A model generated the notes under the pieces. The model made no database searches and was not told where the DNA came from. It worked only from the letters and a program-made list of their open reading frames with translations. A DNA stretch of 64,000 bases from Desmodesmus armatus (lineage: Eukaryota; Chlorophyta; Chlorophyceae; Sphaeropleales; Scenedesmaceae): contig VIIQ02000629.1 in NCBI GenBank assembly GCA_007449985.2, forward strand, positions 1 to 64,000. The letters are read 5' to 3'. Shown here piece after piece: positions 1 to 13,600 of this stretch (position 1 is its first letter; each line of letters starts with the position of its first letter). The translations under genes were made by a program, and so were the position numbers.

Positions 1-346
1 AAGCCATGAACTGCTGCCAGTCCATGGGTGCGCAAAGTACAAGCGGCGCCAAACATGGGAAGCTTTCATCCACAACAGAGTGCACAGATCACCAACCAAG
101 CGGAGGAATAGCACAACATGTGAGGCACATGCTTGACGCACAAAGCGTCACTGGGCAAACACAACAGTTAGTGCAGTGGCAGATGCAGCACATTCTGAGA
201 CCTTTGTGGTTGTGACCAGGCCTGGGCTGTGCGTGTGGAGGGGGGTCCAGGCTGGCAGTGTGAACCTGCACACCTTGCCATCAGCACAACTGCCACTGCT
301 GCACTGTCTGGATTACCACACATCAACACGGTTGTGGTGTGCGCAG

Positions 347-540
347 GTACGGCATCCTTTCGGGCCTTGACATCGGCTGGTTGCGCAAGAAGATCAAGAT
401 GGCAGCGCGCAACAAGCAGTTGATGCCAACACAAGTGCGCACAAGTGACGAAGAGCCTACAAGGGTCCGTACAGGACAGCCTGTGTGTGTTCAGAGGATC
501 GGGAAATCCCATCTGGTCTTCAATGCTCGGAAAGTAGTTG
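347..540 (+). other. possible isolated coding exon (unidentified)
   Basis: An open frame follows a good acceptor (gcgcag at 341-346). It encodes a basic, non-repetitive stretch that includes LDIGWLRKKIKMAARNKQLM, which looks more protein-like than the surrounding shadow frames. No partner exon or domain was recognised. It could be the 3' part of a gene that begins outside the window, or chance. The rest of 1-2493 shows no gene I can support. Confidence 0.2.
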
Positions 541-1404
541 GTGCTGTGCAGTGTGCTGTTGTGTTGAGCGGCTGGCTACGGTTGGTGGCTGACCACAACG
601 TGCCGCACCCAGGATTTGTCTGACGCAATGTGTTTGTCTGTGTGGCACAGCTGTGTGCCTAGTGCGGCATATCTACATCTGCATGCATCTGCCGAGGTTG
701 CTGCATGGGTTTTGGTGCCGGTCCCCACATGCTACTAGGCTGCCGCCTGCAAAACTTTGCGGCAGCAAGGCTTGGGGTCTGGTTGGTTGGGACATTTGCT
801 GCATGCACTCGGAGCGTTTCGTAAAGTGACTTTGAATGTCCCTCGCATGGGCTTCCGCCGCAATAGTGATATGCATGCATGGTGCACACCATATTGCATG
901 GGTCTGCTGTTACCCTCACAGCCTGCAATGAGGTGTGTGTGCAGCAATTCATGTGTGTGCACTACAACCGTCATGCATGTGCAATTGCCACCGTTGCAGC
1001 AGTGAAGTACATATACGCATGTCCCTTCTAATGTGTGACCAGGTCATGCAATAAGTGCACTGGTCTGTGAGGCATGTCTTTGTGGTTACACTAATGAGCT
1101 GCTGTTCTTTTGGTATGCGTTGACGATTGGCTAGCATGCCTTTTGCTGCAAAGCTTCCCGATTTCTGCACTGATACAGCACACACCGCTGCACTTGCCTG
1201 TACATGTGTGGCGCAGTTGTGCTAGCAAGATCAATGGGAGGATGAAGCAACCCTTGCGTGTGGCCTGAAGTGCTGAAATGGCCATGAAGCATGTGCAGAG
1301 GTCAACAGAGGTAGAGTGCACAATGTAGAACGCAGCGCTCAATGCTCAGGGCTGACAGCACAGCACACATCAAGCTTGTGTCACATTTGACCAGGGCATG
1401 GCAA

Positions 1405-1660
1405 CAAAGCCTTAGTGGTTTTCACCATGCCCTAGTGTAAGCCCTTACCAAGGCATAGCACACCCTGTACAAAGCCCTAGCGCCTGCGTCCACAAGGGCC
1501 GCTAACACCTTTGCTGCGAAGCCTTAGTAGTAGCTGTACCATGCCTTAGTCATACTTCGACTAAGCCACCCCCCTTGGTACAAAACTGTACTAAGGCCCC
1601 CCTGGTGCTGGCCAGACCCCTTAAGGGAGTAAGGGTAGAGGCTTAGTATACCAGGGGGGT
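1405..1660. repeat. degenerate CCTTAGT/CCCTAGT motif cluster
   Basis: Short motifs of the form ccttagt, ccctagt and their complements recur at irregular spacing through this non-coding stretch, among C- and G-runs. It looks like a decayed minisatellite or repeat edge. No terminal repeats or coding capacity are visible. Confidence 0.3.
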
Positions 1661-2493
1661 GCGGGCTAGTGGCCAGAATTGTCCAATTCATAGGCAGCAT
1701 GTATGCTTGGAGCTGTCATATTCTGGCTATTCAGGCCAAGGGTAGAGATTGTTTGAAACTGCCTAAGGGACTTTTTTCAGCAGGGGGAGGGCTTCGGGCA
1801 TTCTGGCTCAGGAGCATGCCCCCATGGGTGGGGACATTGGGTCTTGAAGACAGACTGCCGCAAAGCCTGCAAATTGCCCTGAAAACAGGGCAGTCTGGGG
1901 CCTTGGGGAGGGTGGGGGGGCCATAGGGCTTTCCCCAGGGTGAGCCTGTCCCAGGGGGTAGGGCCTCTCGGGGAGCCTGGTAAAAAAAGTGGATGTGTCA
2001 CTTTCACCTAATCCCTGCCCCAAGTTATGACAGTCACGCCAGCGCCAAAGGGTTTGAAACAACTGTGTTCTAGTCAATCTATAGTTAATTGTGTCTTCAC
2101 GCTGCCCACCGGGGCCTTGTACGCGAATGCCTTATCTGCGGGACAGCGGTGACTGTTCCAAGGCATCATACAGCCACACGTCCAGCAACGGCCACTTGAA
2201 TTCTCTAAGCGCTCGATTTGGAACATTGAGTGCAAGCAACTCAGGACGCACCGGCAGAAGCGTCACACAGCACAGGAACATCGCTTGCAACTGCAGAGCG
2301 CTGGCGACTGATGCATTGTGTATTAGGGGGATCGCCTTACTTATCATGCCTGAGTTGAATCTTAAAACCCAGAAACGCTGATGTACGGGAAAAAATGTTC
2401 TGTCTGGGGTACAAAAAGGGGCACACCTGCCGTGGGGACAGTCAATACATGCGCTAAAGGTTCACTTTGCCGTAGTGACAGCGAAACCTCAGC

Positions 2494-4293
2494 ATGGAGC
2501 AGCGCACGGCGTTGCTGGCCTTGGTGGTTGCCCTCTGCCTGTTCGCAAGGGCGCACTCTGCACCAGCGTGGCCTGCAGCTGGGCTTATGAACGTTGCTGA
2601 GGCCAGAACGTTTGTGTCAGGACCTACATATGCGGAATGGTGCGCTGCCGTTTCTTCTGTGTTCTGGCAACACGGTTCCAAGCCCATCAGCTTGGGGAGC
2701 ATGTTTCAATACACTTCGGCTTTACATGACTGTTCTTGTCCGTGCGTGGTGCGCCTCTCTGAGCATGCATGTGGTGTGCCTCTCTGTTGAAATTCCAACT
2801 TGGGATGCAGGTATCACAGGACGAGCCCGACACTGAGAGCTTCATCGTCTCCCGATACTGTGGAGATATTGGATATGCTCACATGTAAGTTGCAGTGGCG
2901 GCATTCATGAATGAGACGACCGCTAGTGGGGAGCAGAGCATGCGATGGGGGTGTCAACCTACGCCAGGCTCGCAACACAGTTCAAGGTCTTCGGTGCACT
3001 TCAACGCAAAACACATCGTTACATGAGGGAAAAAGCAGCCAAAGTGTTATTCAAACAGAGTAGGGGTCCCGAGCCGTTTTCCTTTATTGATTTCCTCAGA
3101 AGCGCCTTCAATTGCACGATGACATTTTGGCCTGCATTGTGTGTGTGTACCGACGAAGCTGCTAGCCCTGGGTGCGTGCAGAGCCTCAGGCTCTGAGCCT
3201 GCTGTTTCCAGGCAGCTCAGCAGTGCAGCGTGCAGCGCAGCGCCCTTCACCTTTGTAAAAAGCAGCAGAAAAGCTGCACTTGTGCAGAACGTGTGTATGC
3301 TCAATGGTATCTTTCATACATGTGACCTTCGTTGAATTGTGTGTGTCCTGTGCAGTGCTCATTTGTCGTGTGACCCAACCGCAAAGGACACCCAGAGGGA
3401 CGCTCCATTTGTGAGCGGCCTGCGTGACGAGGTTGCTTCGTGTGTCTTCGGTTCAACCGAAGAGTACTACGAAATTGTCCCAGGGGTGGGAGCCGACGCC
3501 TTCACTGCTACCTGGTAGGTGCTGAGCCAGCGCAAGCGGGTTGGCATGTGCCCAGTGCCTGTGGCTTCAAGTGATCGCTGTGTACATGGGATGATTCTGC
3601 GTGCCTCTGCCAAGGAACAAGGGGCATCCACACACACCATTACTATTGGTTCATGAACAAGTCCTGGACGTTGGCACTGCCTTCCTTGCCTGACTTCTCT
3701 TGTTACTGTCTGCTGCCTGTAGTCAAATGAGGAACGGCGACACCTGTGGAGCGTCGCACTGCCAAAATGTTGAGCTGCACATTTCTGGGACTGCCTTCCT
3801 CGTGAGGAATTCCTACGCACTGGCCAGACCTGACGAGGACGCCATTGAAGATCCCAATTGTCAAGATGTAGAGGACAGAAGGGTGCCAGGATCGAAGAGG
3901 GAGAAAAAGGGACACCACAAGGGCCGTGGGCCTAAGTTCCCCTTGCCTGCCCACAACAACACACAGGCTGCTGCCATGGCAACAAACTATGGAAGGGATC
4001 AGCACAACACTGGACCGACCACCCTGCCTGCCACGGTTTGGGCAGGGTACACCTACGTCTACAGTGGCTATATGGAGGTGATCGACAAGAAGCATCGGCG
4101 CAAGGCAGGTGATGGCTACTTTGAGATGGTATGGCCGACAGACAGTGGTGTGCCCGATTGGCGAGAGGTTGACTCTGCCACGTTGCCTGCGGATGCACTG
4201 TTTGTGAGGCGGCCCTACAAAGTCACCATGCAGTTCTGGGATGACAAGAGCGAGGGACCTGATGGAAGCGACCGCAAGTACTACCGTGACTGA
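2494..4293 (+). CDS. small secreted protein of unknown function, 4 exons
   Basis: Proposed exons are 2494-2745 (3' end uncertain), 2811-2884, 3356-3514 and 3723-4293. The last three join in phase (CACAT|gtaagt, then TG|gtaggt, ending at TGA 4291-4293). Residues 1-22 form a signal peptide (MEQRTALLALVVALCLFARA), so the product probably enters the secretory pathway. The mature part has scattered Cys residues, suggestive of disulfides, a basic low-complexity linker (SKREKKGHHKGRG) and a C-terminal region rich in Tyr and Trp that ends DRKYYRD. The total is roughly 350 aa. I do not recognise a domain; an extracellular or cell-wall role is possible but only inferred from the signal peptide. The first-exon donor was chosen because cleavage after CPC keeps phase zero with exon 2; other GT sites between 2740 and 2780 are possible. 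The gene stands alone, with more than 6 kb of gene-poor DNA downstream. Confidence 0.65.
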
Positions 4294-4329
4294 GGCTTGC
4301 TGACCTACTGTCGCAACACTTCAGTCAGT

Positions 4330-4334
4330 TGTAA
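4330..4334 (+). terminator. TGTAA poly(A) signal
   Basis: TGTAA lies 37 bp after the stop codon of the secreted-protein gene. TGTAA is the usual polyadenylation signal in chlorophyte nuclear genes, so this is a plausible 3'-end signal, although the cleavage site would lie close to the stop. Confidence 0.35.
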
Positions 4335-4923
4335 CTGTTACAGTACAGTACTACTACATGTGCTAGTAGTAGTATCTCCAGCTATGAAGCTGATGAGCTC
4401 AGTATTTGGGGTTCTGTGAGCATGTGATGGACACCAGCCCGGACAATTGGGGCCCAATTGTGTGTGGTGCATGGTTGTTAAAAATGGTTGGAGGCTGCTT
4501 TGGAAGCTGTGCTATCATACCACCGGGTGGTTTGTTGAGTCAGTGTTGAGTCAGTGTGCTCTGCTGTGCTACATGGATGGCTGGCTGATCTGGTCACAAT
4601 AGCATCCTTGGTCATGTGCCTTTTGGTCATGGCTTGTTGTGCCCGGGTGGTGGGTGGGACGCGTGCCAACCAGGTGTTGAGGGTCACAATTATCAAGTCC
4701 TCACGGTTATTAATATCAGGTTCTGACGGTTGTCGCTTCATCACAACCTGTCATGTCCTCGTTTGTGGTTGACTTGTCACTGTGTTGCAGCCTGACAGTG
4801 TTACGGCATGCAATGGGCAGAGTATGTTTGTAGTATCAAGCAGTGTTTGTACTGTTGTTGTGCACCACATGACTGGCAGTTTGCCTGCTGACTGTGCTTT
4901 CACGTGTGCACAGACCATCTCCT

Positions 4924-5745
4924 TCAGGACAAATGCCAGGTGTTGTAGATGTTGTGTGAGATTATCACTGTGACAGAATTTGAGGTTTCCTGGGCAGCAT
5001 GTGGCCTGGCACAGCTGTGAGGTGTGCTCTTGGGCAGCACGCAGTCCCAAAGTGCAGTTGATTGCTGCTGCCAGTATGACAGTAGCTCTGAGCCAGGGGT
5101 CATGACCCACACAGCTCCGGTTGTTGAGCTGACTGACAGCTGGTACTGCCTCAGGTTAGTCGTTGTGTAACAGAGAGCAATAGCTACTGTTGGCAGCCAC
5201 CTGATATTAGGTTCATAGGCTTGCAGGCTGTGAAGGTGCAGGATACCTTGCTTCAGCACAATTTTTGGTTCAACCAGCTGATGCAACGTTGGTTCTTCAG
5301 AAGCTTGAAGAAATGTTTTGAGAACCTTTTCAATTTGGCTGGATCGGCGAAATGACAGAAAGTTCAGGGAATCGATCTTGCTGTGCCTGCATAGCAGTGC
5401 AAGGAGCAGAAGCTTACTGCTCTCAGTCTTGAATCTGCACCTGAACACACTTCAGACCAGATCCAGCACTTCGGGCCTCCTGTTTTGACAGCCAAGCAGC
5501 AGCAGAACGCAGCAGGCATGGCTCAATCGCCCCTCCAGGACCTGAACGCCTTCCTTTAGCAAGCTAGGTGAGCTAACCCCCAGCAGCAGTGCCTTTGCCC
5601 TGACGTGCAAGCGTTCACAGCTGACACAGGCAGTTCTGTTTAAACAATGTTGCAGCATGCTACAGGTCCTGCAGTTGACATGGCCATTTGGCCTTGCCAC
5701 TTCACCCAGCCTTTGCAACTTCACCAAGCTTTTGCCTTTTTGCAA
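4924..5745 (-). pseudogene. possible broken ORF with one in-frame TGA
   Basis: On the minus strand two open stretches, 5745-5455 and 5451-4927, lie in the same frame and are separated only by a TGA at 5454-5452. Together they give about 270 codons with a fairly natural Leu/Val/Lys-rich composition, for example SSQIEKVLKTFLQASEEPTL. No domain was recognised. It may be a decayed gene or an exon remnant. Recoding of TGA (green algae do have selenoproteins) cannot be excluded, but nothing here supports it. Low confidence. Confidence 0.2.
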
Positions 5746-6984
5746 TCGCTGGATGCATGTGGCTGTCAGCAGACGCTACTTGCACTCCTTGGCATTCCTC
5801 GCAGGGGTTTCGTCAGGGCTTCACCGTGGAGGCCCCCTGCATCACATGTGACATGGTGGCCTTCCCTGGCCAGGGAGCTACTTCAGCAATTCAGTGTTAT
5901 GATCAAGACTGCTGAGGGGCAGCAGCTGCAGCTGATGCTGCCAGGGCCAGTGTCCCACCCAGCACACGCACTGGTCCAACCCCAGGTGCGCCGCTGGCTG
6001 TGCGGACCGGTGCCAAAATAGGCCCATGCCGTTGTGATCAAGCCGTCTTTGGGTGGCAAATGACCAGGCACCCATCTGCACATCTCTCAGCATCACCAAG
6101 GTACAGGCCTGCAGTCACAACCTCAGTCGCACGCCTCTTGCCTTTTGGCCACCATGTCTTGCCTTCAAGGTAAGTTGCATGTTGGCACCAGTGCTAACCT
6201 GCTTGCTGTTGTCATCCGGTGCAGGCAAGCAAGTGCGGTGGGTGAACCGGCAGCATGTAGCAGAAGTCCACTGAGCCTCCAGGGCTATCAGCTGGCCAAG
6301 TGCACAGCCAGCAGCACCTGCATCAATGCAGGTAAGATATCTTACAGAGTCACCAGCGCAGTGGCGCGTGCTACTGCCACATGCCAGACCAGGTGCCAAG
6401 CAATGTCAGACCCAGCAACAAGGCCCGCCAGCAGTTGCTCAAGCACTACCCAGCACCATTGTGCTCACCACACTGACCCACAGGCCACGGAGGCACGCCA
6501 ACCTGATGCCGCGCGGCAGCAGGGCTTTCAACGGCCCATGTGAGCACTGTCGGAATCGGTGCAGTAGCTGTTTTTTTTCGGCGGTGGAGTCTGAGATGCA
6601 GCGAGAAGCCAGCAGGTGAGCGAGAGAGGTACAGTGAGCAGCAGAGCTGGTATTCCATCAGGAGTGTGAGCATTGAGACTGAGTCAGCAGTTGTGGGCAG
6701 AAGGGGCAGACAGTCGCACACCTTTCATACCGGCTGACAACACACACCCCTGTGCCAGGCTGGCCCGCTGCTGACACGGCTGTGCTGCCAAAACCTGTGC
6801 CGCTGCAGGTGAAGCCCATTGTGGAGCCTAGCAGGTCAGGAGGTGCTTGTGCCGCTGGTTGCTGAGTCAGCACGCCGCTGCAGAGGCAGCAGCCAGCCTG
6901 GCAAAGGGGCAGAGACACTCAGTGCCTCAGCAGCACCGCGGCAGCAGTAGCAGGAACAGCGCGCAGGAATAGCCTCGCAGGAAC

Positions 6985-7262
6985 AGTGGTTCACCGCAGC
7001 GCTGTGAATAAAGCGCTGCAGCAACAGCGCTGTTCCTGCGGCGCTGCAGGAACAGCACTTTGAGAACAACGCTGCAGGATCAGCGCTGCAGGATCAGCGC
7101 CGCAGGAACAGCGCCGCAGCAGCAGCGCCACAGCAGCGCAGCAACCGCATGGCAATAGCGCCCAGCAACAGTGCTGCCGGCACAGCGCTGCAACAGCGCC
7201 ACAGCAGCAGCGCAGCAACAGCACTGCAGCAACAGCACTGCAGCAACAGCGCTGCAGTGTGT
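6985..7262. repeat. degenerate GCGCTGCAG/CAACAGCGC minisatellite
   Basis: About 280 bp is built from diverged short units mixing cagcgctgcagg, aacagcgccgcag and cagcaacagc. The units contain self-complementary GCGC and CTGCAG cores. All reading frames through it are low-complexity Cys/Ala/Gln and are not considered genes. Confidence 0.6.
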
Positions 7263-8756
7263 TTCAGCGCGCCATGGTAGAGCAGCTTCGCGTCATGCTC
7301 TCCAATGCAGCAAGCACCCCCAGGTGCTTTGAACGAGGCATGCGCAGGACAGTCAGGTGCAGTATCTGCAACTCGTCAGTAGCAAGGAGCCCAGCTGCGG
7401 CGCCAACATGCAGTGGCGTCTCAAAGGATAAAAGCAGCATGCTCTGCCACCCAAGGCTCCCTCAGACTGAGGCTGTGGCCCCACCATCATCACAGAGGCG
7501 CTGATGAAGACTGCAGGCTTGAGGGCGTGCGCACTGACACCGCATGGGCGTGAGCAGGTGAGGGCTAAGGATGGCGCAGTACTAGTGTCCGATCATAGCT
7601 ACGTGTGCAGGGGGACAATACCATCATCATGCTGCGCAGAGGTACGCTGCATGGGTGGCGCAGGCGCGTATCTGAGCAGGCCAGGGCGCAGAGGGGCGGC
7701 CCACATGTACGCTGCATGGTGCTTGGCAGGACATGCTGGGTCTCTTTCTTCTGCATGCCTCCCCTGCAACAGGGAGACCTCAGTATCCCTCTGAGCCAGT
7801 GGGTCCCCAGAGGCGTAGGTACTTGCTCACGCAGGCCGCCGCAATGACTCATGCACCCACAGGCGTGTATGTTTGTGCTGCTGTCTTCTGCAGGGGTTGA
7901 GCTTATGGCAGCATCTGCGCAGGAGCCAAGCAGCAGGTGCGCATCAGCAGCAGACCCACGTGAGCAGATCAAGCCGACAGCAGGTCATGCAATTTGCGCA
8001 GGCAGCACCAGCACCGCCAAACAGCAGCCGCAGAGACCAAGGCCGATGCAACAGCAGACAGTTACCTCACATGGGGGTCTCAGCACAGCAGTGGGCCTGC
8101 TGATGATCAACCTCTGGCCCTTCAGCCGTGCTCACGGCGTGCTGAATCGGGCTTGGAGCACACACACCCCTGGGCGCAGAGACACAGCCAGCACACCGTG
8201 AGAGCACAACTTGCTCATGACTTTGCAGCGGCTACCCCTCAGTCCTGGTGAGGCACTGTGCCTGCAGGCAGATGAGTGTGGCATTCCGGAGGAAGTATGG
8301 CTAATGATCACAGCACGGCCCATTTTATTTCTTTCGCATGGACAGCCAAGGCGCTGTTGTTCTACTTGTGCTGGCCGCAGTTCGTCTCTCCTGCAGGTAG
8401 ATCAAGGCACCATAGTATCTGTACAGTAGCAGTTGGTGTCTCCTGCATGCAGGTTGTGCAGACATTTCATCTGTATGGCAGCAGTCGATGTCTCTATCAT
8501 CGGACTGCTTCCTTCCCAAGCAGAGCACGGCTTGTTACTGCAGCACTTTTGTTGCATGCGGCTTTGGGCTGGTGTCCGAACCTCTCATCTGCAGCCTCGG
8601 ATCGTGGAGTCTCATAACAACAGCAAGTCATGCTGACGACTTCATGATCATCACGTGTTGCCTCCTTGCCTGCTGCGCTACTCGCAGGAAACAGCGGCAG
8701 CTTTGCTGCCAGCAAAAATGGGGCGCAAGTGTGACATGTACGAAACAGACGGGCGC

Positions 8757-8807
8757 GGCACAGCACAGCACAGCACAGCACAGCACATCGCAGCACAGCA
8801 CAGCACG
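8757..8807. repeat. CAGCA microsatellite
   Basis: Near-perfect tandem cagca pentamers run for about 50 bp, interrupted by cacatcgcag. It is non-coding, and similar cagcacagca strings recur at 19440-19480 and 37672-37690 inside introns. Confidence 0.8.
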
Positions 8808-10651
8808 CCACAGGGGCGCCAGACTGGTTGAACCAGCACCAGGCCTATGGCGCAGCATGGCAGGACGGGTCAGGCTACAAAGCAGGGTGGGAGAGCGAGC
8901 AGCAGCAGGGTATGGATATTGGGGATATGGAGCGACGAGGGGTGGGTGTGCGTGAGGTGCAGCGCAATACCCAGGGGGTGCACCTGTGCCGCGTACAGCC
9001 AGCAGTAGCAGGCAAGGTCAGCAACAGCAGGAGGCGCAGTAGCCGCACCTGGAGGCAGTGTCCAGCAGTATTGGGACATGGCTGTGTCAGCAGTAGCTGC
9101 AAGGGCTGTGGCAGTTCGTTGGAGATGTGCTTCGGGTGCAACTCTCGACAGAAGCCTTGCAGCAGGGCATGGCAGCGCCACAGGAGCTGCCCATGGAATG
9201 GCAGTTGGTCACTACATCAGCACTGGGCGCATCACAGCAGCAGCAGCAGCGCAGCCACGCAGGTTCAGCTCACCAGGCACACTGTGCCTGGTCACCAGGC
9301 TGTTGCTGCAGATTGGTGCAGTCGCTGGCACAGCATGCAGCACAGCACGCAGCACAGGTGGGCATCTAGTGTGGTGTGGCCACAGCCAGGCTGTATACCG
9401 CCAGCGCGCATGTGGAAAGATGTGACATGCTGCAGTGCAGTGCTCTTTATGGGTCAATGTCCCACGCCATCTCATCAGTGGTGGCTTGCATGCGCTGTCT
9501 GAGCTTCATAGCTACAGGCGTAGCATGTGTGAGTCTAAGTTGGCACGCATGTATACGCTGCAGGAAGGAGACTGTCAGAGATGCTGGAGCAGCATCAGTG
9601 GCAAGCAGCGTGTGCTTGCCATGCCTGGCAGGCATGGCTGCTGGCGAAGTGTGAGGCACTTACACACGCTTGCAAGTTGTGCCGCATCAAACACTCACAC
9701 CTGTGGGGTTGTGAACTTAGGCGGCTAGCAGCACCCAGTCATGGCAGCTGTTGAGCTTCCTCAGCAGCAGTGCTGGCAGGGCTGCAAGAGAGCTGTTGGT
9801 TGTGGTCTGGTGTGCTGGCTGCAATAGGGTTGGAATGGGCTGAGCTTGTGGCTGTTGAAGCTTGCGTAGCAGGTGCTAGCAGGACTGTTGTGGAGCGATC
9901 AACCATCTTTATCATGAACAAAGTGCGTCGTGCTTGCTTTGCAACGGCAATGCCTTGTCATCAGCCGGCTGCACCACGCTGTGCTGTGATGCTGGGAAAG
10001 TCTGCACTGGGCAGTCAGCGCCTGCATGACATGACGATGCCGGCCTCATTGGTGAAGGGTGGATGGGGACGTTCAACGTTTGAAACGATTTGGGGTTCAA
10101 GCAGCAACTTGAAAACATATGATAGTAGCAGCACGGCGGCAGAGCTCAAAATCCAGGTGATTGAGCACACAGCAGCCGTCCAGCAATATCCGCACACCAA
10201 AACGGCAGCTTGCTGTTTGACGCTGCAAGAGCATGCAAGGTGTACATAGCCCAATGGCGTGGGGAGCGTAAGGGAGTGACGCACCAGCAACACAACCTGC
10301 ACAACAGGCATCAACCAACTATTAATTGATTGCAACACACAGAACCACTACAGGCACAACAGCTACATGCCGATCACTGCCCATTGCACCACTAACCTGC
10401 ACAAGCATTAGTATTTTGCAGTGCTGGCGTTCATGTAACCCAACACTCATCCCGCATGGCAAGCACAATGCCTAGCCAATGTGTTGTGCTTTGAGCGCAG
10501 AATTGCAACAACTAGCCCTAAACAGCATCATGTATCGACTCCGGCCACTCTTGGCAACCTCTGTCCTTGCATTCCGTGGCAGCTATTCAGGCAGCAGCTG
10601 CATTCAAAGTTCACCTGCACAGCAGCAGCACGGCAGCACAGCAGCCAAGCA

Positions 10652-13600
10652 TCACGCATCAGATTGACTGAATGCTGTGCTGGTCGGCCGCTGCGCTTCG
10701 TAAGCTTCCTGGCAGGCATAAGGCGGCTGCATCAGAGTCAGCGCTTCCTGAACCCATTGAAAAACTTCCTGATATTGCAACAGCCATGATAATGCAGCAA
10801 GAGCCTTGAAGCCTGAGTTGGAGGGAGGGTCGGTGTACTTACTGGTGCTTTTCCGGGAAAGATACTTCTGTAGCTGCTGCATCACAAGACCCTGAACCTT
10901 CTGCTTCTCAGCACCGTTCAGTGGCATGGCAACACCATCCGCTACTTGCCCCTCCACGTCAGACGGCTTGCTGCCTTGCTTCAGGGTTTGTGCTGTCGAG
11001 GCTTTTGGAGGCAGAACCTGCAGCCTCCCCGAAGCTGTGAGCCCCTCACGCTGCTTTTCGATGACCTTCTGGGCATGCTCAAATAACTGCGCGTCCAGGT
11101 GGTTCATGTTCCTGCAATTTCAACAGCGCAAAGCCGCAGGCCTGGCAGTCAGTGCTTACATACAGAGGTAACAGCAGTGCGCCACATACCTGCATTCACA
11201 TCAACTGCATGAGGATTTGCACATTAAGATGATGAGAGGAATGCTCAGACAAACACAGCTGCACATACCTGATCGTCTCAATGATGTCCCTTGGAATCGA
11301 AGCCCGGTCCCCCTTGTCGAAGTAAATTTGGCGCCAGACGTTCAGCCGCAGGCGTCGCAAGCTGCGACTGCGCCGGTCGTGCGCTCCAGTGCGGCCTGCT
11401 GCAGCGCACTTGTAAAAATCCTCGCTCAGAGGGACCCCTGCACGCAAAACGTACAGTCGCTGGTTATGCCGACCAGGAGTGTCGACACTGGCAGCGCCCT
11501 GACAACCATCAAGTTTGAAGGTGGGGTGATCATCATCGCGCTGTCGCATACTTTGCTCCTGCAGTGTGCTTGCGCAGCTGTGTTACCCAGGGCAGCACTT
11601 GCTTTCCCGGCCAGCATGACGTGTGTTGTCTAGATGTTAAATCAGCCAGCTGCTCTCTCAACAGTACGTTCCCCCGCCCAACGTGCAGCGAGCCTTGGCC
11701 TGGCTAGTGCACTCAAGCAGCGCGGCAGAATCAGATGCCCCCCCCCCCCCCCCGCACACACACAGCCTTAGTGAGCTTGCATGTATCCAAGTAATCCCTC
11801 TGTCGACACACACCGACCCCCCCCCACCCCCCACACACACACACACATGTATCCAAGTGCATGTATCCAAGTACTCCATCTGTCAACACACACACACAAA
11901 CGAGCCCTAAGCACGCGTCGACAGGCAGCCGACAATGCTGCTGGAGACTTACTTCCTTGGCTTGCGATGCGCTTCTTGTATTCTTGAAGCAGCTGCTGCT
12001 TGTGTGACTGGGGCCCAGGCACATCCAGAAGCGCAGCTGATACATCTGCCTGCACAACATAGCACGGCACAGCACATGGCACACCATGTAAAATGATATG
12101 GGACTTGCGGTGCTCTGTGGCTCACTGCATCTCTATCCAGGCAGGCATGGCCTACGTTCTCAGCCTGGATGGCCTAGCCGCACGGGTCGTCCTATAGGGC
12201 CTGGTGAGCTTCGCGGTTAGTCAGTGGGATGCGCATCTCCGTGTGCCGCTGCTACGTTACACCCACATGATGAGACCAGTGGCAATCCTGTCAAACAATA
12301 ATAAACGTCGAGCCGCAGGGTCTTGTAAGGGTGTGAAACCGTTACCTCTGTGAATGGGTGGGCAGTCTGATTGAAGGACCAGCCCAGAGATGACACCAAC
12401 TCCTGCACACTCTGCTGCAGCTTGGATGTCGCGCCAACATATGTGAAACGCTCGAGGCGCTGCTTGGCGACTTGCAACAGCTGATCTGTGGGGCAGCATG
12501 ACACAGCCCAGGGGGGGGGGGGGGAGCGACGAAAGAGGGTGGGTCCCAGCGCACAACGCACACAGAGGCACCCTTGCCACAAGCTTGACACACAAGCAGT
12601 CACAGCAGTCGCTGCTGCACAACATCAGGTGGGCTGAGTCAAGCTGGCAGCAGCAACGCTGTGTGGAGCCAAAGGAGCACGAAGCTTTTGCCAGCACAGG
12701 ATGTCAATTGCTGAAGGGCTGCTGAAGGGCGGCTTGTCCACCCCTCGCTGTCATAGCATTGTGGCTGTTGCTGGCAGCAGGCTTCAAATGCCAAATGATG
12801 TCAGCGCAGGCAAACTCAGGGTTCGACAGGGCAGGGAATGGATCGCTACTCCAGCTGGTGGCGCCACTACGCTGATCACCATTCCCTCCCTCACCCGCAC
12901 CTAACCACCTACGCCCCCCCCCCTTTGTTCCCTCCCCAGCGCCCACCCCCCTCCGTAGCACCCACCCACCCACCACTCACCCTCCCTGCTTCCCTCCCAC
13001 CCAACCCCTCCCTCCCAACCCTCCACCCTCCCTTCCACCCTCCTACCCCAACCCAGTTGTTGGCATTCCCACAACACCAGGTGCCTCACGTCTCAGCCGC
13101 AGCGCGTAATAAATATGCACCCTAGCCATGTATTACTGCAGACAGTGCACCCACCTGCCCGCCCACAGTGCACCCACCTGCGATGCTGCTGTCTGTCAAC
13201 ATGCATTCCCTGAGGGCAGCTGCTTGTGGCCAGGAGCTGTAGTTCGTTAGGCCCAAAACCTGCAGACAGACACACAGCAATGCAGATAGCGAATGCAACC
13301 CACAAACGGGTGCTTGGTTGAAAGAGCAGACGCAGCAACTAGCCTTGACACACTACAGACAAGACACACTGTAGTGTTACTGGCCTTATGCCAGAAAGTC
13401 TGTGTTTTGCAGCAAGTGACAACAGCAAGCAACGACTCAGGCTGAGTGATTCAATCAGCAATATGGAGCTAGGTTTTGGTGGTCTCAGAGTGCTGCCAGC
13501 TTGAGAAACCGGCCACTGGGATTGCGGTGTGGGTTCATTCAGTATTGAACCATTCTGTGGCGGCAGCTGGCTGGCGTCAGGTTTGGCAGGCGGTTCATAC

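Larger units (their letters stand above)
4335..10651. other. gene-poor region with simple repeats
   Basis: No gene model could be built across these 6.3 kb. Open frames on both strands are short, Cys/Ser/Gln/His-rich and lack linked splice sites or recognisable domains. The stretch is rich in CAG/CTG trinucleotides and tgca words. Sub-features worth noting are listed separately: a broken ORF at 4.9-5.7 kb, a GCGC/CAG minisatellite at 7.0-7.26 kb and a CAGCA microsatellite at 8.76 kb. Confidence 0.5.

Noticed and set aside
12765..12871. Possible sulfotransferase exon reading LSNPEFACADIIWHL on the minus strand
   Set aside because: Exons 13178-13259 and 12346-12485 join directly in phase (SSIA|DQLLQVAKQR) and match the expected family order; this segment has no usable donor and breaks the phase.
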